Of a stretch of 64,000 nt of DNA, positions 24,719-34,800 are shown piece after piece (the stretch's first letter is position 1; every line of letters begins with the position of its first letter). The notes below the pieces were generated by a model. That model was given only the letters and a program-made list of their open reading frames with translations, had not been told where the DNA came from and made no database searches. The stretch comes from Streptomyces sp. NBC_00659 (GTDB lineage: Bacteria; Actinomycetota; Actinomycetes; Streptomycetales; Streptomycetaceae), in NCBI RefSeq assembly GCF_036226925.1, contig NZ_CP109031.1, positions 372,001-436,000 of the forward strand, in the 5' to 3' direction. Position numbers and translations under genes: made by a program.

Positions 24719-25984
24719 TTACGTGGCCTCGGCCAGACTCGGGTCCGCCGGCGTCCTGCTGTCCGCCTGTGCCTGCGCCCACCGGCCGATGAGCGGCGCC
24801 GCCAGGCCGCAGACGGCGAACAGCGCGGCCAGGACTGCCCAGCCCGTGGCACCGCTCGTCACGACCACACTGACCAGGACCGGGGCCGCGATCTGCTGGA
24901 CCGCCACGCCCAGCCAGAAGACCGAGAGGTAGACGCCTTCCTCCCCGGGCACCGCGAGCAGATAGGACCCGCCCCAGCCACCGGCGGACTGGAACAACTC
25001 GCCGCCGGTCAGCGCGACCATGGCCAGCAGCAGCACCCCGACGGCCAGGACGACCGGCAGCTTCGGCGCCGCGACGAGCAGCAGGCAGCAGACCGCGAGG
25101 CAGATCCCGGCCCGCACCAGCGCCCGCGCCGCTCCGGCGATGGTGTCGGTGTCCCGGCTGGCTCGGACCTGCAGAGCGACCGCGAGCACGGTGTTGACCG
25201 CGACCAGGGGCGAGATCAGCGCGGAGGAGACAGCGGTGTGCCCGACGATCCACAGCGGGATCCCGATGCTGAGCAAGGTCATGTGCATGGTGAGCACCGC
25301 GTTGATCCCGGTGAACGACAGGAACGATCCGTCGCGCAGCACGCTGACCGAGAAGCGACGGCGCAGACTCTTCGCCGGGGCGCTGAGCACCGGCAGCCGA
25401 GCGGCCAGTGTCGCGAGTACGGCGAAGGAGGCGGCGTTCACCAGCAGGATCGCGGAGTACCCCGCCCGGCTGTCGATCAGGAGCCCGATACCGCCCAGCA
25501 GGGCGCCGACCGTGAAGCCGACGTTGCGCAGCGACCGCAGGATGGCGACCACCCTGACCCGGTCGTCGGTCGCCGTCGCCTGCCCGACCAAAGCCTGTTC
25601 CATCGGTGCCGCCGCCTTGTCGACCAGGCCGAGCAGACACACCACGGTCAGGAACTGCCACAGGTTCTGGACGAACGGGTAGACCACGAAGCAGGCGCAG
25701 CGCCACAGGCTCACCCCGACCAGTACCTTCTTCGGGCCGATCCGGTCGGCCAGGATGCCGATCGGTATCGCCGTGCCCAGGGCGATGGCGGCGGACAGCG
25801 TCAGGCCGAGACCGAGGCTGCCCTCCGACAGCCCGACCGACCTGGTGATGAACGGCACGGACACGGCCAGGAAGGCCCCGGTACCCACCGCGTCGATCAT
25901 CGCCATCACGGCCAGCCGGATGCCGACCGAGCCTCCGGGCATGGATCCGCGCCATGCGCGGACGCGCTGCCACAGAACAGACAT
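24719..25984 (-). CDS. MFS exporter of the NRPS operon
   Basis: The protein has 421 residues from the ATG at 25984, eight bases after the stop of the double ATP-grasp gene; the GAGGAAA binding site overlaps that stop. Twelve membrane segments are predicted. Motif A-like loops are GILADRIGPKKVLVG near residue 70 and RSLRNVGFTVGALLGG near 145. The layout resembles the exporters that accompany small peptide antibiotic genes. As part of the operon it is the probable exporter and self-resistance gene for the product. Confidence 0.87.
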   Translation of the reverse strand: MSVLWQRVRAWRGSMPGGSVGIRLAVMAMIDAVGTGAFLAVSVPFITRSVGLSEGSLGLGLTLSAAIALGTAIPIGILADRIGPKKVLVGVSLWRCACFVVYPFVQNLWQFLTVVCLLGLVDKAAAPMEQALVGQATATDDRVRVVAILRSLRNVGFTVGALLGGIGLLIDSRAGYSAILLVNAASFAVLATLAARLPVLSAPAKSLRRRFSVSVLRDGSFLSFTGINAVLTMHMTLLSIGIPLWIVGHTAVSSALISPLVAVNTVLAVALQVRASRDTDTIAGAARALVRAGICLAVCCLLLVAAPKLPVVLAVGVLLLAMVALTGGELFQSAGGWGGSYLLAVPGEEGVYLSVFWLGVAVQQIAAPVLVSVVVTSGATGWAVLAALFAVCGLAAPLIGRWAQAQADSRTPADPSLAEAT

Positions 25985-25992
25985 GTGTTTCC

Positions 25993-28596
25993 TCAATCGG
26001 TTGCGATACGGATGGCGGTCTCCGCGTCCAGGACGCGATGCCGCGTGGTGTTCGCGTCCGGCCCGGTCGCGATGACGTGCCCGGCTCGGTCCCAGGAGGA
26101 CGCCCACGGCCGGACTTCCTGGCCGGGTTCGACGTCCACCTCCACGACCTGGACGCCGGGCAGCGCCCGGGCCGTGTCCACGCCCACGACCTCGGTCACG
26201 GTGCCGGGACCGGCGGCCAGGAACCGGATCGCCGAGGTCCGCTGCGACGATCGGGGCAGCGTGACCGGACGGCCTGCCAGCAGGTCGATGAGGGTCAGCC
26301 TGATCCGTGTGTCGTAGGCCAGGTCGATCAGGTCGATGAGGTAGTCACCCGGGCACCTGCCGGCACATTCGACCAGCGTCGGTCCCGAGTCGGTCAGGAT
26401 CCACTCGGCGTGCAGGATGCCGGTCCCGAACCCGATCGCTGTGACCAGCGCCCGCATGGCCGTGTCGAACGCGGTCTCCGTGTCCTGGTCGAGCGGCGCG
26501 GGCAGCAGATGGCCGAGTTCGACCGGGTACGGACCCGGAATCACGGTCTTGGCCGTGATGTTCTGGAAGACGATCTCGCCTCGCTGGACCAGCGCCTCGA
26601 CGCTGTACTCGGGACCCTGCAGTCGTTCCTCGGCGAGGAAGCGCCACGCCAGTTGCCGGTCGGGCACCTGCTCGTACTCGGCGGCGGACGAGGTCCGTTC
26701 CCAGGCCTGTGCCGCGGTGGTGGCGTCGACCGCGTCCAGGAGCTGTACGCCGACACTCGCCTGCCGGTTCGCCGGCTTGACCACCACCGGGCCGTCGCCC
26801 GCGAACTCGAGGATGTCCGCGGGCCCGTGCACCTCGCGCCAGCGCGGATTGCGGACTCCCCCGGCGCCGGAGACCTCGCGCAGCCGAACCTTGTCCCGCA
26901 ACGCCTGCGCGGCGGCCTCGGTCGCGCCCGGCAGCCCGAGCTTCTCGGCCAGCGCGGCCGCCGCCGGCACCGCGTACTCGAGCCCCGGGACGACCGCCGC
27001 CACCGTTCGCCGGGCCGTCAGCTCGGCGGCCAGGTCCAGGGCTTCGGTCGACTGCTGATAGCTCGCCGGCACGATCCGGTCCAGGCAGTCGAAACCGGCC
27101 GCGGCGTCACCCAGTTCCCGCTTGCGGATGATGTCGGGTTCCTCGATCACCACGACCGACCTGCTGGGAACCTTCCCGTCGATCGCGCGCAGGTAGGCCG
27201 CGTTGTAGCCGACGAACACCACCTGCGCGTCGGTGGGGACGGCGGTCATGGCGACCTCCTGGTTGTCGTGGGGGACCACTGCATGGCCACTGCCTTTCTG
27301 CGGGGTGGGGGGACTTGTGACCGACGGTGGCCGTACGGGCGTACCGGCCCGGCCGTCCGCCCGTACGGGCGTTTCGTCGATGACGACTTCGATCGCGGAG
27401 AGCACCTGCGCGCAGCGGGCCCTGGCCTCCTCGGGAGTGGGACCGGAGACGATGACGTGCCCGTGCCTGCTCTTCGAGTCGCGGACCGCCGCCACGGTGT
27501 CGCCGGGGCGCAGCCGGACGGTCAGCTCGTCGACGTGACCGAGCTCCGCGGCTGCCTCCAGGCCGCGGATCTCACCGACGCGGCCGGGCGGGAAGGTGAA
27601 GAACCGTACGATCGCCGTCGCCTGCGACGCGACCGGCTCGGCCGCCGTGCCCGCGAGGCCGGTGAAGATCGCCTGTTCGATGTCCAGTCCGGTGGCCAGC
27701 TCGACGAGCCGCGGTATCCGGTCACCGCCGAGCCGGGCCTGTGACTCGACGATGCGCGGGCCGTGCGGGGTCCAGATCACCTCGGTGTGCGCGGGGCCGA
27801 ACCGGTACCCGCACGCCGTGAGGAACTCTGTGGTGAGATCCTCGATGGTCCGCCGACGGTCCTCGGGCAGGGGCGCCGGATGGACGTGTCCCACCTCCAC
27901 GAACAGCGGCGGCGGACCCAGTACCTTCTCGGTGACGCCGACGACCAGGTGCCGGCCGTCCTTGCTCAGCGTCTCGACGCTGTATTCGGGACCCCGCAGG
28001 TATTCCTCGACCAGGAAGGGGCCGTCGTAGCCGTACTGGTCGACGAGCGCGGTCCATGCCGACCGGTCCTCGGCGTCCTGCCAGAGGAACACGCCCCGGC
28101 TGCCGGCGAGCGCTGTCGGTTTGACGACCGCCGGGTAGCCGATCCGCTCGACCGCCTCCGGTACTTCGTGCCGGGTCGGTGCCGCCTCGAAGGACACCGG
28201 GGACAGGCCGCGCCGGGCCAGCAGGTCCCGCATCGCGTGCTTGTCGACGAGGTGGCGGATCGCCGCGGCCGGGTTGACCTCGGCGTGCAGGTCCTCGGCC
28301 ACCTCGTAGGCGGTGACCATCGTTTCCTCTCTGCCGATGTGGTAGATCACCGTGGCGTGGTGCTCCCGGGCCACCTCGCGAAGGGTGCGGCGCAGCAGCT
28401 CCGTGTCCTGGAAGTCGACCGTCACGAACAGGTCCGCCAGCTCGCGCACGTCGTCGAGGTACTCGGGTGACTCGAGCCGTGGGTCCCAGATCGCGCCGAC
28501 CCAGAAGCCCGCGGCCTGTGCCTTCCGCACGAACTGGCGGTACGGCATCACCATCAGCAGGCGTGGCCGGTCGTCGGCGTGCGCGGGTGCTGTCAC
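25993..28596 (-). CDS. Tandem ATP-grasp ligase (two domains in one frame)
   Basis: The frame has 867 codons from a GTG at 28596 overlapping the stop of the upstream gene (GTGA). Domain 1 (residues 1-405) has YPAVVKPTALAGSRGVFLWQ, EEYLRGPEYSVETLS and PRIVESQARLGGDRIPRLVE. Domain 2 (450-867) has GPVVVKPANRQASVGVQLLD, EERLQGPEYSVEALV and TLVECAGRCPGDYLIDLIDL. Both are ATP-grasp amino-acid ligase types that join carboxyl and amine groups through acyl phosphates. They are linked by about 45 Pro/Arg/Gly-rich residues that read like a former intergenic region. At 27249 an ATG with a perfect AGGAGG in front could start domain 2 (418 residues) separately. There is no stop codon between the domains, so I annotate one gene. 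Confidence 0.8.
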   Translation of the reverse strand: MTAPAHADDRPRLLMVMPYRQFVRKAQAAGFWVGAIWDPRLESPEYLDDVRELADLFVTVDFQDTELLRRTLREVAREHHATVIYHIGREETMVTAYEVAEDLHAEVNPAAAIRHLVDKHAMRDLLARRGLSPVSFEAAPTRHEVPEAVERIGYPAVVKPTALAGSRGVFLWQDAEDRSAWTALVDQYGYDGPFLVEEYLRGPEYSVETLSKDGRHLVVGVTEKVLGPPPLFVEVGHVHPAPLPEDRRRTIEDLTTEFLTACGYRFGPAHTEVIWTPHGPRIVESQARLGGDRIPRLVELATGLDIEQAIFTGLAGTAAEPVASQATAIVRFFTFPPGRVGEIRGLEAAAELGHVDELTVRLRPGDTVAAVRDSKSRHGHVIVSGPTPEEARARCAQVLSAIEVVIDETPVRADGRAGTPVRPPSVTSPPTPQKGSGHAVVPHDNQEVAMTAVPTDAQVVFVGYNAAYLRAIDGKVPSRSVVVIEEPDIIRKRELGDAAAGFDCLDRIVPASYQQSTEALDLAAELTARRTVAAVVPGLEYAVPAAAALAEKLGLPGATEAAAQALRDKVRLREVSGAGGVRNPRWREVHGPADILEFAGDGPVVVKPANRQASVGVQLLDAVDATTAAQAWERTSSAAEYEQVPDRQLAWRFLAEERLQGPEYSVEALVQRGEIVFQNITAKTVIPGPYPVELGHLLPAPLDQDTETAFDTAMRALVTAIGFGTGILHAEWILTDSGPTLVECAGRCPGDYLIDLIDLAYDTRIRLTLIDLLAGRPVTLPRSSQRTSAIRFLAAGPGTVTEVVGVDTARALPGVQVVEVDVEPGQEVRPWASSWDRAGHVIATGPDANTTRHRVLDAETAIRIATD
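27247..27264 (-). promoter_or_regulatory. Internal ribosome binding site and start inside the double ATP-grasp gene
   Basis: On the minus strand the bases read CAGGAGGTCGCCATGACC: a full AGGAGG followed four bases after the GGAGGT by an ATG at 27249. It falls exactly where the second ATP-grasp domain begins (MTAVPTDAQVVFVGYNAA). This is stronger than most start sites in the window. Confidence 0.65.
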
Positions 28597-30833
28597 CGGG
28601 CACCTCCGCCGGCGGCGGCACCGGCGGGTACCGGCTCGGTCTCGCGGCCGAGCAGGCTCAGGTACCGCTCTCCGGTGTCGGGCAACAGCGTCACGATGCG
28701 CTTGCCCCGGTACTCCGGACGGCCGGCCACCACACCGGACGCGTGGACGACGGCACCGGCCGAGACACCGACCATGAGGCCCGCGTCGAGCGCGAGCCGC
28801 CTGGTGGTGTCCAGCGCGTCCTGGTCGGAGACCGCGATCACCTCGTCGATCAGGCGTCGGTCCGTGGTCGGCGCGATGAAGCCGCCGTTGAACCCCGGAA
28901 TGGAGTGGGTGCCGGGTTCGCCGCCGGACAGCAGGGGCGACCCGGCCGGTTCCACCGCCACGATCCGGACGGCGGGGTGCCGCTCGCGCAGGTAGCGCCC
29001 CACCCCGCTGATCGTGCCGCCGGTGCCGACTCCGCAGACGAACACGTCGACCCGTCCGTCGGCGTCGGACCAGATCTCCGGACCGGTCGACTCGTAGTGC
29101 GCGCGGATGTTGTCCGGATTGTCGTGCTGGCAGCAGAACCACGACCCGGGTGTCTGCCGGTGGAGTTCCGCGGCCTTGTCCACCGCGGCCTGGTAACCAC
29201 CGGTGTGTGGTGTCCGCACCACCTCGGCGCCCAGCGTCCGCAGCATGGCCACGCGCTCCGGTGTGGCGTTGTCCGGCAGCACGATGACACAGCGGTAGCC
29301 GCGGGCCGCCGCCAGCGCGGCCAGCGAGATCCCGGTGTTGCCCGAGGTCGCCTCGATCACGGTGCCGTTGCCCGGGGTGAGCAGCCCCTGTTCCTCGGCG
29401 CCGCGCAGCATCCACAGTGCGGCCCGGTCCTTGCTGCTGGACCAGGGGTTGAACAGCTCCAGTTTCGCCAGCACCTCGGCATCGCCGGGGACGCCGTCCG
29501 TGATGCGGTCCACCGGCAGCCGGAGCAGCGGTGTACGGCCGATCAGGTCGACCAGGGAGTGTGCGACGGGCCGCCGGGTGACCGGCTCCGTGCGGATGTC
29601 GATCTCCTGCACGGCGGCCTCGGCGGTCCGCGCCGCGAGCTGGGCGGTTTCGGCCACCACGAGGACATGACCGGCGCGGTCGCCGTTGCGGCGCAACTCC
29701 CGCAGCACGGCGCCCGGTTCCGGCTTGACGACGACCTCCTCGACTCCGGGCAGCGCGGCGGCCCGTTCCTGCCCGCTGACCGACACCACGCGGCCGGGCG
29801 CCGCCGTGAGGTAGCGGATGGCGGCACCGGCGACCGGCCGCTCGGGCAGCACCCGGGCCGGGAGCGGCTGTCCGAGGTACTGCCGGGCCACGAGTTCCAG
29901 TGAGCGGATGCCGAGGGCACGGTCGACGAGATAGGTGATCTTGCCGCCGGCGGGCCTGGGGTTGATCTCGATGAGCTTGGGCCCGGACTCGGTCACTTTG
30001 ATCTCGACATGGGCCATGCCCAGGTCGAACCCGACCGCTCGGAGCGCCTCCACGGCCAGGTCGCCGCAGGCACGGACCAACGGCTCGGGCAGGCTCGAGG
30101 GGAAGCTGTGGGCGAGCTCGACGAAGTAGCCCTGGCCGATCACCGACTTGTCGGTCACCCCGAACACCTCGTACCGGTCGCCGTCGGCCAGGACCTCCAC
30201 ACTGACCTCGGGGCCGCTGAGGTACTCCTCGACCATCAGCTCGTGGTGGCGGGCCTGGCCGCGCGTGTTCTCCCGCCGTGACCGGATCAGCGCGACGTGC
30301 TCGGCTGCCTGGGACGCGGTCTCGACGAGCCGGACGTCGGCGCTGCTGGTCTCGTCGGCGGGCTTGACCACACAGGGCAGGCCGATCTCCGTCGCTGCCG
30401 CCTCCGCCTCGGCCGGGGTCTGCACGGTGCGGAACGCCGGTATCGCGACGCCGAGTTCGGCGCAGCGCCGGCGCATCGACGCCTTGTTGCGCGCTGTCGC
30501 CACCCCGTCGACGCTCACCGTCGGGAGTCCGAGGTGGACCGCCACCTGGGCGGCCACGACCACGTCGTACTCGGCCAGGGTCAAGAACGCGTCGAAGGGG
30601 TGCTCGGCCCCGGCCGCGTGCACATGCGGCAGGAGTTCCTCGAAGATGTTCGTCTCACAGTGGACGATCTCGTCGACGTAGTTGTCGAAGTAGGCCGGGC
30701 CGCCCGGTACTTCCAGGTACCGGTCCAGGTCGCGGGTGAAGAAGGTGACGCGGCAGTCGAGTTCCTTGATGATCTGCAGGCCCTCGAAGCCGGAACCGGA
30801 GAGGTTGCTCTCCACGACACCGACGTGAATCAT
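28593..30833 (-). CDS. ATP-grasp ligase fused to O-acetylserine sulfhydrylase-like PLP enzyme
   Basis: The protein has 746 residues from an ATG at 30833 with GGAGG upstream. Residues 1-410 are an ATP-grasp ligase (CVVKPADETSSADVRLVE, VEEYLSGPEVSVEVLADG, PKLIEINPRPAGGKITYLVD) with the small C-terminal domain shared by the other two ATP-grasp domains. Residues 425-735 are a cysteine-synthase-type PLP enzyme. PLP Lys is in FNPWSSSKDRAALWM, the substrate loop is EATSGNTGISLA, and the phosphate-binding loop is GVGTGGTISG. It should take O-acetylserine from the neighbouring acetyltransferase and put a nucleophile on the beta-carbon. The ligase could then couple the new amino acid. No start codon lies at the junction, so it is a true fusion. 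Its stop overlaps the GTG of the next gene. Confidence 0.88.
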   Translation of the reverse strand: MIHVGVVESNLSGSGFEGLQIIKELDCRVTFFTRDLDRYLEVPGGPAYFDNYVDEIVHCETNIFEELLPHVHAAGAEHPFDAFLTLAEYDVVVAAQVAVHLGLPTVSVDGVATARNKASMRRRCAELGVAIPAFRTVQTPAEAEAAATEIGLPCVVKPADETSSADVRLVETASQAAEHVALIRSRRENTRGQARHHELMVEEYLSGPEVSVEVLADGDRYEVFGVTDKSVIGQGYFVELAHSFPSSLPEPLVRACGDLAVEALRAVGFDLGMAHVEIKVTESGPKLIEINPRPAGGKITYLVDRALGIRSLELVARQYLGQPLPARVLPERPVAGAAIRYLTAAPGRVVSVSGQERAAALPGVEEVVVKPEPGAVLRELRRNGDRAGHVLVVAETAQLAARTAEAAVQEIDIRTEPVTRRPVAHSLVDLIGRTPLLRLPVDRITDGVPGDAEVLAKLELFNPWSSSKDRAALWMLRGAEEQGLLTPGNGTVIEATSGNTGISLAALAAARGYRCVIVLPDNATPERVAMLRTLGAEVVRTPHTGGYQAAVDKAAELHRQTPGSWFCCQHDNPDNIRAHYESTGPEIWSDADGRVDVFVCGVGTGGTISGVGRYLRERHPAVRIVAVEPAGSPLLSGGEPGTHSIPGFNGGFIAPTTDRRLIDEVIAVSDQDALDTTRRLALDAGLMVGVSAGAVVHASGVVAGRPEYRGKRIVTLLPDTGERYLSLLGRETEPVPAGAAAGGGAR

Positions 30834-30964
30834 CTATGCCTCCGATGGCATCCCGACGCGTGGTCGGGTTTGAGCGGGACGACGGGCGGCGGGTGAGAAG
30901 CGGCGCACCGGAACTGCGCACGACGAGCGGCGGACAGCGACGGTGAACCGGTCCGGGCGGACCG

Positions 30965-31573
30965 TCACCAGCACCCGGACGTGGCCAGCGAGCGCAGCAA
31001 CTGGTCCGACTCCTCCCGGTCGGCGGCCGAGAGGCGTGGCACGATCTCTGCCGCGGGGGCCATCACCCGGGCACCTGAAGGCACATCGCGCAGTACGAGT
31101 GAACCCGCGCCGATCAGCGCGTCGTCGCCGATGGTGACCGGGCCGAGCACGATCGCGTTGGTGCCGAGCACCACGCGGTCGCCGACGACCGGATGCCGGC
31201 GGGCGCCGGGCTCGCGTCGCCCGTCCCGCCACCAGCCGACCGCGCCCAGCGTGACCTGATGGAAGATCGTGACGTCGTCGCCGACCTCGGCCGTCTCCCC
31301 GATGACCACCGCGGCTCCGTGATCGATGAACACGCGCCGGCCGAGCCTCGCGCCCGGATGGATCTCGATTCCGCCGGTGACCGCGCGCGCCAGGTAGGCC
31401 AGGAGCCGGGCGAGCTGACGGTGCCCGCGGGCGTACAGGACGGAGGCCAGCCGGTGGGTCCACAGCGCCGGCAGCGCGGGATGCAGCAGCGCCTCCGCCC
31501 GCGTGCGGATCGACGGGTCCCGCGCGACGATCACGGAGAGGTCCTCTCTCGCTCTCATGATCACCCTGCGCAT
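30965..31573 (-). CDS. cysE: Serine O-acetyltransferase
   Basis: The protein has 202 residues from the ATG at 31573, six bases after GGAGG. The N-terminal helical part (MRRVIMRAREDLSVIVARDP) is short, as in the actinobacterial EpsC/CysE form. The left-handed beta-helix has hexapeptide repeats, with IEIHPGARLGRRVFIDHGAA and VVIGETAEVGDDVTIFHQVT near residues 68-107. The catalytic His is in FIDHG, as in CysE. The enzyme makes O-acetylserine from serine and acetyl-CoA. Its place directly before the ATP-grasp/OASS fusion (131 bases) says that the pathway makes its own O-acetylserine, as in D-cycloserine and other beta-substituted-alanine pathways. The symbol reflects family only. Confidence 0.92.
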   Translation of the reverse strand: MRRVIMRAREDLSVIVARDPSIRTRAEALLHPALPALWTHRLASVLYARGHRQLARLLAYLARAVTGGIEIHPGARLGRRVFIDHGAAVVIGETAEVGDDVTIFHQVTLGAVGWWRDGRREPGARRHPVVGDRVVLGTNAIVLGPVTIGDDALIGAGSLVLRDVPSGARVMAPAAEIVPRLSAADREESDQLLRSLATSGCW

Positions 31574-31635
31574 GCGGTCCTCCGTGAATTCATGTCCTGG
31601 TTCTCCGTCGGCACAGTCGAATTCGGTGGCAGGCT

Positions 31636-31860
31636 TCAGTAGTTCGGGGCCTTGACCAGATTTCCGGTGCCTTCGACGATCTCCGGTATGTACACCCGCT
31701 CGGTCCAGGCGTCCTGAGTCACCGGTTCGAGGGCGATCGAAACCGCTCCCTCGTCGACCGAGAACGCGGTTCGGACCGCACTGGTGATCGCGTCGACGAG
31801 GGCCGATATCTGGTCGGCTCCGAGGTTGTTCGGGAAATGCTTGATGCTGACGTGGGGCAC
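31636..31860 (-). other. Possible separately translated tautomerase within the NRPS gene
   Basis: Codon 1282 of the NRPS frame is GTG followed directly by a proline codon (GTG-CCC-CAC), with GGAAAGG about eight bases upstream. Starting there gives a 74-residue protein, MPHVSIKHFPNNLGADQIS and so on, the normal size of a 4-OT family tautomerase. These enzymes need a free N-terminal proline as catalytic base, which the fused form cannot offer but the internal start would, after Met removal. The NRPS part before it is 1281 residues, the usual full length of an IndC-type synthetase. Confidence 0.4.
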
Positions 31861-34800
31861 TCCGATGACCTTTCCGGGGAGTTGCGCGGCCTTGATGGCG
31901 GTGACGAGTTCGTCTATTCCGCTCGCGCGCAGCAATTCGTAGTGATCAGCCTTGAGTCGGCTGATCCTGGGGGGCGTGCTCGACAGTGTGTGGCCGGTGT
32001 CGATGAAGGAATCCTGGTCGCCGTCGGCGCGGAACACCGTGATCGGCGCGGTGATGTGGCGCCGGGCCAGTTCGTGCGGGGCGTACTCGAACAGAAAGGT
32101 CTGCCGCACCACGCCGACTATCCTGCGCACGAGCGCACGCTCCAGATGGGCGAACCGGCCGCAGACGAAGGCGATGAACGAGTCCTCGTCGTGGGTCGCG
32201 GCCAGACACGCATCGACGGCCGACTGTTCGAGGTTCCCGGAGAAAACCGAGTAGAGAATCGCGACAAAGGTGGTGTCTGTGAAGCCGACCGCCGCCTCGG
32301 CGGACGGGCGGGTCCCGGCGCGTTTCCCGACCGGCGGCTTGCCCGGCGCGATCAGGATCACCTCGTCGACCTGCTCGCCGGCGCACTCCAGTTGGCGGGC
32401 TGCCTCGAACGCGGCTCGGGCCCCGAAGGAGTAACCCCACAGCGTGTACGGGCCGACCGGTTGGGCCTGCCGGACGAGTTCGACGTCCTTGGCGACCATC
32501 TCGTCGAACGACGGGTAGGCGATCTCGCCCGCGTTGATGCCGTGGGCCTGGACACCGAGAAACGGCCTGTCCTGTTCCAGCCGGCCGACCAGCAGCCGCA
32601 GGCTCATCGGGTATCCGCCCAGACCGGGCCAGCAGAACACCGGCCGGCCTCCCTCCGCGGTGTGCAGTCGCACGAGCCTCGACAGCGCGCTCGTGGGCTC
32701 ACGGTCGACGCGCCGGGCCAGGTCCGCGATGGTCGGAGCGTCGAACAGCACCTGGAGCGGCAGGGCGCTGCCGAGTTCCCGGTTGATGCGGCCGACCAGG
32801 TTGACCGCGGTCAGCGAGTGGCCCCCGGCGGCGAAGAAGTTGTCCCGGATCGAGACCCGTTCCTCTCGCAGCACCTTCCGCCACAGCCCGGCGATGGCTT
32901 CCTCGGTGGGCGTGCGCGGGGGGACGACCGGCGCTTCGCTGTCTTCCACGGCGGCCTTGTCCAGGTCGCGCAGCGCCTGGTGGTCGATCTTGCCGTTCGG
33001 GGTGAGAGGGAAGGCGTCCAGGACGGTGACCCGGTTGGGCAGCATGTACGGGGGCAGGGATTCGGCGAGGTTGTCCTTCACGATCTCGGCGGGCCCCCGC
33101 ATGTGGACCGAGTCCTCCTTCATGCCTTCGCTCAGCCGCTGCTCGGCACTGATGCGGCCGCCGACGGCGAAGTAGGAGGCCGTGTCCGGGCCGAGGCCGA
33201 CGATGTCCGCTATGCGCCGGGCCGACGGCAGGGGGTTGCCGGTCTCCGAGCTGTAGCCGGAGGACATCAGCCCCAGATCGAGGCCGTTCGTCTGGAGGCG
33301 CTGCAGTTCCCGGCCGAGGTCGACGTAGCGCCGCCAGGGTTCGGACGCGTGGCCGATCAGGCTGACGCCGAAGCCCGCGCGCTCGTAGACCTCCTGGTTG
33401 ATGGCGATGACGTCCTGCTTGCGGATCAGCTCGTCGGACACACGCACCAGCTCGCCGCCGGTATAGCGGTACTGACCGCCGTCGAGATCCACGATCCGGC
33501 CGGGATGGGCCTGCACATACAGGTCGACCGGACTGTCCGCGGCCGGGGTGTCCGCCGTCTCCACCTCGTACGTCGCCAGGTGGTAGTCCTCTTCCGGGCA
33601 GCGCAGGACGTCCTTGACCTCCGGCGCCTCCGGGCGGGCACTGATCCGCAGCCCGTACGCGGGCAGCACATGGTCGAACAGGCCGGCCATGTGACCGGCT
33701 TCGAACCTGAGGACTTCCTGGATGTTGTTCCGGTAGACGGGTTCGATCGCCGACCGGCGCCCGATGACGTGGACGCGCAGCCTCGAAGCACCGGCTGGAG
33801 CACGGCTGATCAGCAACAGCTGATGACTGACCGGGTGGTAGTAGTAATGGCCCGGTTCGAGGCCCGCGACGCCGGACAGCTCCAGGTACAACTGTGTGGC
33901 GTAGAGCGAGCCCGGCGAGGCGTACCCGTATTTGGGCAGCAGCCGTTCGCCGCTGGGGAACTGCCCGAAATAGCGCAGCAGGGAGCCGAGTTCGGGAAGC
34001 GTCAGGGTGTCCGGCGTCCGGGGCGCGTCCGGTCGGCCGGCCGGTCGGGCGAGCAGGCCCAGGATGTCGGACCGGGTTGTCGCGCCGCCTTCGAAGAACC
34101 GGTACGTCTTGCGGGCGAACACCGTGCGCCGCTGGCGGACCGTGGCCGTCCGTCCGGGCAGGTCGACGTACTGCGCTCCGCCCTCTTCACGGACTCCCGG
34201 ATTCGAGAGCTGCGCCTTGAGTTGAAGCCTGCTGCCCTTGGACTGGTGGTGAGCGCCGTGGTTGCCCTGATCCATCAGCGCGGCCCGCTGGGGATCGAGC
34301 TCGATGAAGGCGATGAGGTTGGTGCCGATTCTCGCGTCGTCCCGGACCAGGACGGCGGCGCGCTTGACCCAGTCGTGTCTCTCGATGGAGACCTTGACCT
34401 CGTCGAGCTCGACCCGAAAACCGCGCAACTTGACCTGGGTGTCGGTACGGCCGAGGAACTGCGCGGTGCCGTCGTCGTTCCACCGGGCCAGATCACCGGT
34501 GCGGTAGAGACGGGCGGATTCGGGACCTGTGGCGAACGGGTTGGTGACGAACCGGGCGGCGGTCAGCTCGGGGTTGTTCAGATACCCGCGGGCGAGTTGG
34601 GGTCCCGCGATGTGGAGTTCACCCGATTCCCCCCGCGCGACCGGCCGGCGGGCGGTGTCGAGGATGTGGAAACTCATGCCGCGCACCGGCAGGCCGATGG
34701 GGACGTGGTCCGGACCGTTCTGGACGGAACCGCGGTCCACCACGTGGGCCGAAGCGTTGATGGTGCACTCGCTCGGGCCGTACAGGTTGACCAGTTCGCA

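Noticed and set aside
28597..29415. Extension of the double ATP-grasp frame upstream to 29415
   Set aside because: The extra 273 codons are the other frame of the PLP domain, Arg/Ala-rich; the GTG at 28596 overlapping the upstream stop is a better start.
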